Shown: piece after piece, positions 26,701 to 38,700 of the stretch | Layout: the number at the start of each line of letters is the position of its first letter | Numbering within the stretch: position 1 is the stretch's first letter | Origin: Planococcus citri | Lineage: Eukaryota > Arthropoda > Insecta > Hemiptera > Pseudococcidae | Direction of reading: 5' to 3' | DNA length: 64,000 bases | Assembly: GCF_950023065.1 (NCBI RefSeq) | Contig: NC_088680.1 | Span: 38,924,559-38,988,558 of the forward strand | Position numbers and translations under genes: made by a program | Notes under the pieces: generated by a model | Seen by the model: the letters and a program-made list of their open reading frames with translations, nothing else | What the model was told of the DNA's origin: nothing | The model's database searches: none

Positions 26701-29700
26701 AAAAAGATTCAAAATAAATTCAATATGTGCATTAAACTTGTCAAAAAAACGTGAAAGAAATGAAAATGTCTCAAAAATTGCCCAAAGTTAAGCGAAAACT
26801 GCTGAAAATTCCATAAAAATTTTTAAAAATTCGATCAAACCGGTCAAAATGAATAAATTGTCTGAAATGTTGTAATAATGAATCACAATCAGGTGATAAG
26901 GTTCTAAAATTCTGTAGAGTCGGTTAAAATGATGTAAAAATTGATCAAATTTCATTCAATTAAAAATATTGCAAATTACAAATGACAATAATTGAACAGA
27001 ACTGGACAAAAACCGATAAAAATTCAACAAAAATTATTGAAAATATGCTAAAAAATTGGCCAAAATTTGACATAAATAATCTGGAAAATCGTGTCATTAA
27101 ACTAAGAAAAAGTTCCGAAATTTTTTAATTTAAAATTCACAATTTCACATGCAAGTGATGAAATTTTAAAGTCGAAAATGAATTCAATTTTTATTTGAAT
27201 CACTGATAATTTAATAAAAAATTTGTACATATGTAGGTACATGAAAAAATGATCAAAACGCCCAAGTTTTCTGAAAATTGTTGAAAATCTTCTAAAAAGT
27301 TGTGCAAATCTTAAGAAAAATTGATACAAAAAATTGATCTTGAGAAATTTTAAATAATTCTTACAAAAATCTTCGTTCACCCATTTTTGTGATTTTAAGC
27401 GATTTTTACATACTTAATCCTGGGAAATTTAAATTCCAATTTTTATACTTAATATTTGTAATAGTTTTGTATTTGTATAATTTAAATGAAATTTTTTATC
27501 GATTTTTTTAATGGTTCTGCTTTCACAAAGTTTTCAAATTCAACATTTGTGGTGAATTTCTATCAATTTTTCCAACACTATTATGAATAATATTTTAATA
27601 AAATTTAACCAAGTATTTTATTTTAATATTTTTGCAGACTATTTACAAAATTTCAACAATTTTTTTAAAAAAATTCAACTTTTATGATTTCTGCATTATA
27701 TTCTTATCTAAACAATTACTTTTCTGACACTTCAGTGTGTCTTCTTTTGGTTTTGTGTTGAATATCAGCAAGCGACCGACCCCCTCCCCCTCCCCCTCCC
27801 CTCCTAGTGATTCGAATGTATTTTTTCTGTCACTTAATTTGGCAAGAACATTTTAAAGAAAATATTTTTCATTGGCAATCTTTTCTAAAAAATCTTGCTG
27901 GCAATTCGCTATCTTCCAAGTTTTCTTAATTTTTGAAAAAAACAACGCTTTTTTTCAGTTGAAAAAATGCTTCGAACGAGCGATAATTAGCCTATGGAAA
28001 ATCGTTTCGATAATTTCCTTTACAATGAAGGAAGATTTTTTTTTATTGTTCAAAAAGGGCGATTGATTGAATAATCAAATTAATTGAAACTCGTTTATCC
28101 CCCCTCCTCTCCAGAAAATGTAATGATTGGGTGACTTTTTTAAAATATTTTTTCGATTTTCTCAAACGTCCATTTTTCAGGGTGTCTAACGGTCATGAAA
28201 GTCATGGAAAAGTCATGAATTTTGCTCGAAACACACTTGAAAATTTTTTTAAAAGCCCATAAAATAAAAAAATGAAAAATTTGTTCAAAAAATTAGAAAA
28301 ATGAAAAAAATAAAATACCTACTTGCCTACAAGTTTTAAAAAATGTCCTCGCAGTTTCAAGTTTTAAATTTTTGGGAGGGGGCGAGGGGGTATTTTCATG
28401 CGGTAAAAATGTGACGAGTAGGTAATGAAAAAGTCATGATTTTTTGCTTGGGAGCTTTGTTAGACACCCTGTTTTTGAACTGCGCTGCATAATACTATCT
28501 TATTTATATGAATGAAATTTCAATTTTTCAAACTGCATACTTAATGCTATCTTATGTATACTCATATGAATGAAATTTCAATTTTTCAAAAAATAATCTG
28601 TGAACTGCAATATTTCAAGGGTTTTTATGAAATCGATAATTGTAAGGATCCTCTTCACATTTTAATTTTAGCTATGATGGCTTTAAATGCACTTAAATTC
28701 TAATTCAGATAGCAGATAGGTAAAGTACTTTCACTCACATGGTGTAATTTCTCGGAAACATTTTGCTGCGAATCATCATTGCCAAAGTTTGGACTTTGTT
28801 TGAAAGCTCGAGCTAAATTTTCTACTCCATTCTTTCCTCGCCTTTCTCGTTCTAAATCTTGAACTACTAATTGAAGTACTTTAACTAGAGCCTGTAACAT
28901 TATAATTGCCATTATATTATTATCATTGAAATTTGAAATCCATAAAGTTGACGAGATCATATTATACGAAAGTGTATTTTATTTATTTACCTGTCTTCTT
29001 CGTTCTTTGTTCATAGCTAATGTAGTATGTTCAGCGTAAAAATCCGGTAGCAGTTGTTCGGATACCGGTTGTTCTATGCCTTTTGTGGTAGCAATGGTTT
29101 TTATATCGTTGGCTACGTCACAATTTTCGATCGGATCTTTCAGTCTCAAAGCACTCTGAAAAAATTTACCACCAGTTGAATCGATGTATATGCGGATATA
29201 ATAATATTCGTTTCGAGGAGAAGCTCAAAAATACTCATTACCTGCGTTAATTTTGGCCCCACATCTCGACAATGTTGCCAATACACGAAAGCTAAATGTT
29301 TTAATTGTTGCAGACGTTCTTCTTCTAGAGCCTGGAAGCATTGGCTTCCTCGGATAACCGCAGTCTCCCATTCTAATCTGCAAATTGAACGAAATGATGA
29401 GTTAAATTGGCGTATAATTTCACTTTCCAAATCTGCGGATTTATTCTGGTCATCTCACCTTGCTCGTTCTGCTCGTATACAATACGTGTAATATTCGACG
29501 TCTGATTTTTTCACCAATTCTTCGGCTTTCTTACGTTTACTTTCCAACTGGAATTTGCAAAGAAAAATAAAATTATTAGACAGGTGTCGAATAAAGAAAA
29601 AAAAAAGGTCAACGGGTCGATGGATTTTTTTTACCAACGAGGGGTCGGTGCAAGTACAAGACAGGCGAATGATAAGGTAGTGATATCACGAAGAATTTAT

Positions 29701-32700
29701 CTGGTCTTATGTAGGTACATACGTGTGAGAGTAAGTACTGTATAATATGACGATTCGCGACTAAAATCACTCGAGTGTCTCAAGGTTGAGGAAAAACGTA
29801 GGTAATTAAAAGTACCTATAATAAAAATTCGACGAGCCAGAAAATATACCTGCTGCATTGGAGAGACATTCGTGTAAAAGAGTTGAAGGTATGAAAATTT
29901 TGAATATGGACTTGATTGGTCTTATACGGAGTGTATTAGGTTTATTACGTAAATAGTTATGCCCTAATTCACGCTATTTTCTAGCTTTAGCTTTGTCCAT
30001 TTGCTTAATAGAGCGAATAATATCAATAATGTGGCCAACTGTGTGCACACTGTGAGAGGTCTAAAGATGCAAACGAGACACCTGTGTGTGTGGTGTGTAC
30101 CAATGAAAATGTTTAAACTAGGTGTCTAATTATATCTCCATCTTGTTATGTAAGAAAATAGCAATTAGCAACTCGGCGCTTGCGTAGAGCCTGCACTTGT
30201 AAGATGCATCCCTAAGGGGTTAGATTCAGGGTCAAGTTGACCATTGAATATGTACTCAGTGCTCATAATATACTATTTATGTCGTGAATTTTGAAAAATA
30301 TTTCCATCTGGGTAATTACTAGGTATCGTTTTGTCAAACAGATACGTTTACGTGTGCTTTTTACGGCGTAATTACAAAGTACCACTCGTACAATTACGAA
30401 TTAAGACATAAATTGGACTAATTTCATCGTTCAATGGGGTATAACTATATTACATGTGCGTTTTAACAAGCCCCAAGAAACGTGCTACGTGCATAAAATC
30501 GTAGTCAGCCCACCGGTGAACTACATACGTATATAGTGTTGGATCTTTTTTTTTCACTGTAGGTATATAAAATTATTATCTATATTAAGGAGAAGGTTTC
30601 ACTTTTGTGTAAATTTTACAGAATAGACGCACCTATCGTAAAATTGATTGACTATATTGAGACATCTCATCTACCTACAGTGAAAGTATCCACTCAGCTT
30701 ATGAGGTACCTATTATTTTGCTATTTTATAACGCTATAAAATCTATCACAAAAAGGGTTTATTTTTATTTTGATGGTAATTTTATTATTGGCCGATTTAG
30801 TAGGTACTATTCAGCTGTGGATGTTTAAAACCCATATGCAGGCGATTGTTTTGTTTCCTTCTTTGGATAGTGATTTGGAATGTCTTACCTTGGAAGATTC
30901 TTTGTCGGAGCCTTGTTTTTGGTGTAGATGTAATGAACTAGCAGTCAGTTTATTGGATCCAGTCAGGCCTCCGCTCAGTCTTACGTCTAAGGTTACATCT
31001 TGAAGTTTTTCGTTTTCTCGGGCGCTCACGAAGCTTTGTTTTTTACTCTTGCTTTCGGCTGCACGCCATTCGCTTAGGTTTTTACCTGCGTGAGTACAAA
31101 TTGATCAGTGAGAGGTGTTGGTTTAAGGTTGAGTGGAAGAAAAGTAAATTGGTAGAAAAGAGATTGAGCAAGTTTTTTAAAGGTTTAATATTTGGAAATT
31201 TTAAAAAGATCTTTTGACTTGAAAGGTAATAAATTCAATAGTTTTTTTTTTTAATTTTCGAAATTGTTTGATGCCATTTTTTAAAATGATGCGCTTTGCT
31301 GAATAAATGGGTGAAATCGGCCATCTTTCCAATGTTCTTTTCAGTGGTTTCAGATGATAGCCCTCGATGAGAAAAAATTCCTCAGAGATTCCCCTCTCGG
31401 TTTCCTTGCATTTTTTAGCCGTTTTATTGCGTTATTTTGAAAATTTTTCAATTGACTAATTTAATGTTGACCGTTGTAATTTACTATGCTATGCTACTTA
31501 TTGCAATTTTCGGCTGTTAAAACAAGAAATCGAAAAAACTCTGTATCCAGTCAAATTCTACATGAAGAAAAAATTTCTAGATGATTTTCAAATAGTATCA
31601 CCTCTTCGATTCGTTTGGATTTATGAAACGTGAACCAGACGAACCAGTAATAAATCACCCCTTCAGAAGATGTCACTTTGTGCCGAAAAACAAAAATATT
31701 CCTTGAATATAAAAATGAAAAATTATATCAAAATAACGTCTAATGAAAGGCTAAAAATATAGGAATACAGGAATGAGTGAGAGGGGGTCACCAATTTCTG
31801 AGGAGTTTTTTCTCATCAAAGGGTACCATCTGAGGCCACTGGGAAGAAAATTGGGGAGGGGGCTGATTTCTCCTACTCATTAACTAGACCTTTTCAATAT
31901 TTTTTTTTTTGGAATTCATTTTCTTTGAATTTTGAAAATTTCACCGATTTGATAAAATTTAAAACAACCGATTTTCCTTCAACATTTTTGCACTTATCAA
32001 TTTTTTCCAGGAAAATTAATTTTCAATAATATTTCTTTAAAATTAGACCTGTTGCGAAAATCTACAATGCAATTTGTCGATATCGGTCGCTGTAGGTACA
32101 TATAACTTTTTTTTCCATACTCGAGGTGGACGTTATGGAGAAGAGAAGGGGGGAGGATTTGATCAAAAAATAATTTTGATATTGGCGTCTCAAAGAACTC
32201 ATTAAACCATAGCTCTTCATTTTTAAAAAAAATTTCAGGCTTATTGTAGGACTAGACTTGAAAAAACTCATAGGTGTCAAAAAATGTAGTCGAAATTCGG
32301 ATTCAGCACATTAAAAAACTCTAAAAAACAAGTCACTCGAAACCTAGCTCATTTAAATCTCAAAAAAAAAAAAAACATTGGTTACTCAAATTTTTTAATT
32401 AAAAAAAAATGGGCTGAATAATGGGGGAGGGGGGTTAATACCTTAAAAGTAAGCCAAAATTCGAAATTAGGGTTGTCGAAAACACAACAAACGACGTGTC
32501 GCATGATTTTTAATTTTTTTCACCAAAATTTTATCAAAATTGAGAAGGACTACCCCTTTAGGTTGCCGGTGTAAAGGAAAATGTATCCACTGAATTTTTT
32601 CTAATTTTCAAAAGTCAGTCCTATTGTATTTGAGCCATTTTTAAAAATTAAGTTTCCTATAAAAACTTCAAATTTTAAACATTTTTGATAAAAAAAAAAA

Positions 32701-35700
32701 ATCCTAAATAATTCTTATAGGTGTACCAACCAACCTACCTTAACGTTATTCAAAATTTCGTAGACGTACTTAAGGAGAAGTTTCAGGTTTTAGACTTTAT
32801 TCATTTCCCCTTTCTTCTTCCCTCCCTTCCTTCCATTCCCTTCACTCAAGCAGATTTTAAATTAGAATTTTCAACAATTTTTTTTGAATTTTTTTCCATT
32901 TGTGAAAACTTGCAAAACAAAAAACTGTCCATCAATTTTTTTAGTTTCAGCAGTTTTTAAAAATATTTCTCGATGTAGCCAAAATGGCTCATCACTTTTT
33001 CGGCTTTTTAAAAGTTCATACCAAATTAACAACATTTCTTAATCAATAATTTTTGTAGTCTGTATTTTATGGAATTTCATTTTTTTTTTTTTAAATGACT
33101 GAATTATTTTACATAATTTCAATTCCGAACAGTTCTTAGAATAAATTTCAAAATTTAATTAAAATTAGGTAGGTACCTACCTACGTATAATTACAATGAA
33201 TTCTTGAAATTTCAATTTCTTCGATTAAATTGATCCCACTCCCATTTTGCACGTTTTTCGATTAAACTAAAATCAATATTTTTCTTCTATTTCACTCATC
33301 TAAAAAATTTTCATTGAATAAGCTCAAAAAAAATCAAATTCAGAATTTTTTGAACTCGAGGTTTTCCTACGTGGTGTAAAATGATTGGATCTAATCAGAT
33401 CTGATCAAATCAGAGCATTTTATAGATTCATTTTGGCCTGATCAGATCTGAGTTTCGATCAGATTACATATATCCGTTAAGACCTGGCCATTTTCAATTA
33501 GGGAAAACCTGATTGGATCTGACCACTTCAATGATCAGACTTGATCAAATGTACCAGTACAAGTTTTAGAATCTACTCGTACAAAAAAATGATCAAAATT
33601 TCCAAAAATTACTGGGGCATCACAGGATTAATTTTCCCTGTACAAGTAGTTCATTCTAAAAAAAAAAAGATCTACATACCTGTTTTATCTACCGCATTTT
33701 CCACTGATTTTCGTATCCTATGTTGAGACTCTAATAGTTGTTTTAATGGTTTCACAACTTCTTCGCAAAGGGCAGTAGCAAAAGTCCTGGAAAACAAAAT
33801 AAATCAATGGAATACTTCAAACTAGGTACTTATTACTCTCTTTGTGAATACGTTTAACATTAAAAGAATAACTGCTCTATGTAGTGTTATTTTTTCAAAT
33901 ACCTTCGCGAATGCACAATAAAAATTCAAAATATAAAAAATATACCTACTTATTTAAAAAAAGTCAATTTGCCTTACATAGATGAAAACATGTGATTTGT
34001 CGAGCATTAATTATAAATCTAGGTAGGTATAAGCTATGCAGTCAAGTTCTCATTTTTATTAATTCACGTACTCATCAAAGACCATACCTCATATGGTTTT
34101 TTAACGGTACAATGAGCTCGTGTCATTGGCTGTGTAGTGTGTCTGTGTACTATAATATTATCGATCATATAAATCCATTCTTGCCATCGATTATGATCTG
34201 GTTTTTAAAATGTAAGTATCCTAACTTCACACAAATATGTAGCTTCGTATGTACCTATGAAAATGAACTTAATTTGATTTTATTTAGGATAAATTTTAAA
34301 AATCAGATCACAATCGATGTCAAGAATGGATTTATATGATTGATAATATGGTACACAGCCGATGACACGAGCTCAGTGTACCGTTAAAAAACCATATAGG
34401 GTTTGGTCTTTGATCGTTGTGGCGAATATCCTACGATAAGAATCACTTCCGGTACCATATTCACATACCTGAGTACATCATATAGGTTCGTCAGATATGC
34501 GAATGTAAATTATTTGTATATGCGGATTGCGGATAATAATTTTGTTTAGTATACAATATTGCACGAGTATTAAAATGTCAAATAGGTAAATTAGCTCTCG
34601 TTCACGTACAGAGTTACAAACATACGAGTACAGAGCACATACACTCGTATTTAAGATAAACAACCAAGTCTATTACTCGGTACATCGTTCGTATTACGAG
34701 TACAATGTAAACAAAGGTGCAGAGAGGAAATACATCCAACGTTATGAAAGTATATGAAACGAACCTACCTAGATAGGTACGTAACGTTTATAAATATGAT
34801 TTATTTTCAATATTCTAGTTGAAAAAAAAAACTGCACAGAAAAAAAACCTCTCTTTTCTGAATACCTGCAGCTATACTACACAGTACACACGTGAGCATA
34901 AATATAATTCTCGTGATAATTTAGTTAGCATTTAAATTAGCTAGGCTACGTGGTATTTACTTGTGAATTTCACTGGTGGTTTCTAATTCAATTCCAGCCT
35001 TATGCCAAGCCTGGCTGACCGTTCCAACCGCTTCTTTGGATACTTTTAATAATTTATTTGAGAGTTTCGATAAAGTCTTCGCGTACTGGATTTCGGCTTC
35101 TGATCTGTAAATAAAAAAATAAAAAAATGTTGGCACGTTCGATATAATATTGTATTGCAGATATTATCGCATCGATGCGGATAATTGGCTCGAGTACGTT
35201 TAAAATGGTGGTTTTGGATACTTTATGGTTTCTTAAGTGTGGTTTCATAATGGTACGTAAGTTTCTATGTGAGATGGTTGATTAATGAAATTGAAAATAG
35301 GAAAGGAAGAAGAGCATTATTTATAGTTTTATAGATATACGTTAATTGAGTATTATAAGACAATAGACATACTTTGGTCTAGCTTTTTAAAAACATTTCT
35401 CATTCGGGAGTTTTTTTTTGAGGCTCAACATAACTTTTATTTCACTCACAGATGCTTTTCGTCTTATATTTACCCTTGTAATTAAATTTACGTAAATAGT
35501 GTAATGTTATTTGAAAAATTCGCGTTCGCCAATTGATCATCAAAGTGACGTAATTACTTGAATGACGAACGCTTACACGAAATCGATATCAGTTCGGTAA
35601 TTAACACTCGGTACGTACAGTGTAGAAAGTGGTTACAATTGAGCGGTGAATCCCATTTTATGAGTAAGTAATTAAATCCAAAAAGAGTCAAAAGTCACAG

Positions 35701-38700
35701 CGAGCGGTACATATACGAGTACTTACAATCGATGTTTTTTTTTCTTTTTCTCTGCTCCTCGTTCCTTCCCTATTTCTCTCTTTTTTTACGACGTTTCCTG
35801 ATTGAAATATGGACAAATAGGTACAAATCGTAAAATTGAAACGTGTGAGATTAATTCGAACTTGGGTGAGAAAAGAAGAGCAAAAACGTGGTAATGAATG
35901 AAAAAGTGATAATTGCAGATTCCTGTGGTGAGTTTCTTGTATGAAAATGCGAACTTTGAAAGGCTATAATGAAGCGTCGTTTTAGAGGGATGTTGAGGAT
36001 TTGAAGTCAAGTCGGAAGGCGGGGAGTAGAAGGTACTATGGAAGTATATTTTTCTTTCTAAAGCTATAGTAAAGCCAATTTTCAAATAAGATAATTCCAG
36101 TTGTGAAATTTTAAAAATTGAAGGCCATTTTTTTTTCAAATTGGACACTTGAGCGAAATGGGAATACAATAAATATTGAGTTGATAAGTTTTGACTACCT
36201 TATTGATACCAAAGTGAAAATGTGCAAAAATGCTAACGTAAGTTTCATTTTGCGAAGGTTTCAATTTTCAGCCCTTTCAATAGTTTTCTCTATTCAAAAG
36301 CATGAAAAAGAAGACTGCAATATGAAAATACCATTAGTTGAAAAACGAGATAAAAAAATCAAGGTTTACAAAATTCATCAAGTGTAGGAGAAAAATCACA
36401 ATTTAGGTGAAGAAACAGGCAGGGACGATGATTGGCATCTGATATGTTTTGAGTCAATAATAATACATCATCGACAAAAATGACTCCCATCAGTCGCTGA
36501 TAATGAATCATGCAGTCGAAAGTCCGATTACATCTTTTTTTCGCTTAAATTGTACATAATTTTTCTGGCGTGATTTTGAAAATTGTGAGTAGGTAAGAAT
36601 TTATCAGGCGACGCGGTAGCGGTGCCCCCCCCGCCCTCCCACGGTTTCAAGCGCGTAATGAAACGCGTTCAACCGTAGACGGCGAACCGCTACACGGAGT
36701 TATATTCTGTAACTATTTCGTAATGCAATTTCCGGGAGTTTCAAACGCAATTTTCTCAAAAACTATGCGTTTATTCAAAAAACGCATAGATACTTTTTTT
36801 TCTTATTTTTCAAAGACCTTTCAGAATATATAAGAATGATTTTTGTACGATAAAAATTCGCGAAGTTTCGAGTACCCTGTTTTTTGTAATTTTGGTAAAA
36901 TTGTTCTTCAAGTTCCACTCAAAGTTAGAATGATTGACCGAACCGATTTTAATGAAATTTGGAATATAGCTTTGATTTGTTATCCATTACTGACTAAGGG
37001 TATAAAATTGTGAATTTTTTGAAAATTGACCCTGCACCCCCCCTTTTTGGGCCCCAAAAATTTTCAAAATTGACCCAAAATATCAAAAGGCACTTCTCCA
37101 CCACAAACTTGATGTTCATGCAAAAATTGAACTTTGTAGCCCAATTACATCAAGCTTGAGTGGAGTCTAAAGATGCTGAAAAATGACAAATTTTGAAAAA
37201 ACGAGTATTATATTTATCCAAAGTACAATCAAACCAAAGCTGGGATAGATGTACGTACATCAAAAGGCACATCTACGATGTTCAAAGTACATTTGAACAA
37301 AATTTCAGCGTGATTTGGGCGGACAGATCCCTCAAATAAGTTTGATAATCTAACTTGACTCTGGAGTCTGGTAGATTTGTCAGCCCCCAAATTTTTGGCT
37401 CATTAACTGTTTCATAGTTTGTCTCATACCATCTGGTGAAGTGGTAGGTATTTCTTATCAGGGGCGGATTCCACCATTATATCATAACATTTTTTTACTG
37501 AAATATTTTTACCTCTAGTTCATTAGGAATCGTGGAGAGGGGGGGGGGTGTAATTCTTTTTTGAAGAGTTTTTTTGGAGGTTTCTCATTTTTTAACAACT
37601 AGGAAAGTGATTCTTTTTATCATTACGTTTTTTAACAATGAAAATATCTAAACGACCCCTTAAAAGCCCTCAGAAAATATTCAGAAAAAATTGGTGGACA
37701 TTTTCAGTGCATCGAATGGTTTGTTTTCAAAGGAGCTGAACAAATTAATAGTCTCATTTTTTCGATTTGATTCGTCTTAAAAATGTAACACACAATATCC
37801 GAATACACTATGATTTCGTCACGAAAAGAGAGAAGGGGATGGGGTGGAGAAAAAAAATAAATCATAATGACAGACACTTACGCTCAGTTCCTGCGAAAAC
37901 ATTGCCTAAATTCAATTTTTAGATAATGCCCATTTCAATCGAAATCACCTATTTTAATGATACGAAATTTTGAACTGATTCTGAGATAAAAAATTACTTC
38001 TTTGAAAGTTTTTATGAATTTTAAATCATACATTCAAAATTGAGTCGAATTTTTAAAGTTAAACGTTCAATCAATAAACATTTCAATTTTCAATTTTTCA
38101 GAATTTTTGATTTTTTTTTTCAAAATGTAAATTGAATTTACCTTTTAATCTTTGAAATTTGTTTTAACCTATCTACGATTGTTCGAATGTTATCACCTGT
38201 TCGAGATAAAGTCTGAGGAGGATATTATGGATTACCAAAAGGTGTATTTTTTTCAATTGCTGTATGTTGGGTTTCATTTTTTGAAATAGAGCAAAATTGA
38301 AAGCTATGAGATATGAGGTCAAAATCTCCATTAATTTGACATGAAATTTGGAGGGGGGGTAAACATTTTTCTTACTGTATTTCGATTCTGAAAATTTGTT
38401 ACATTGAAGTCATCATTGCACATTTTCATTTTTAAATAATTTTTTGAGGATATCTGTTCTTTTTTTTTGGAGGGGGGGGGGTGGGTGTCGGGGAAGGAAG
38501 GGAGGAAGGAAAATTTTTGATCGATTCAATAAAAGTAAATCTCTCGGTCACTCAGCGTTCGATTCTGCTCATTTTACTCCCATATAGAGTAGCTCCTGAA
38601 AACAAAAAATCATCTGGCCAAAGGCTAAATGGAAAATTTAGAGTTCTATGGGGTTTTTAATTTTTCAAAATTCACCAAAAATTGCATAAAATGATGAAAA

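Larger units (their letters stand above)
26258..28738. other. Nostrin intron 9 (about 2.5 kb)
   Basis: AT-rich intron. From about 26740 to 27380 it carries loosely repeated AAAATTG/CCGGTCAAAA/TTGAAAAT phrases. It also contains a hAT-like MITE (28178-28471) and a short tandem duplication (28478-28588). Confidence 0.65.
25912..29155 (-). other. Nost: Nostrin exons 8-11: HR1-like helical region and linker
   Basis: Exons at 29155-28991, 28891-28739, 26257-26105 and 26026-25912 encode residues 292-486. They include a helical segment with RLKDPIENCDVANDIKT and DFYAEHTTLAMNKERRRQ, then AELDGKPKPSHPLATHI, a stretch shared with Nostrin proteins. An acidic, Pro/Gln-rich linker follows. Exon 11 can end at 25912 (donor GTACAA) or 25921 (donor GTGATT), changing three residues. 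Confidence 0.88.
31086..33679. other. Nostrin intron 4
   Basis: About 2.6 kb, AT-rich, with poly-A and poly-T runs, C/T-rich tracts (32805-32850), a TAGGTAGGTACCTACCTA palindrome (33166-33183) and a cluster of GATC palindromes (33383-33550). No coding exon. Confidence 0.6.

Noticed and set aside
30770..31003. 77-codon open frame on the + strand
   Set aside because: Antisense of Nostrin exon 5.
33992..34339. 115-codon open frame on the + strand
   Set aside because: It spans both arms of the hairpin element in a Nostrin intron; its openness follows from the inverted repeat.
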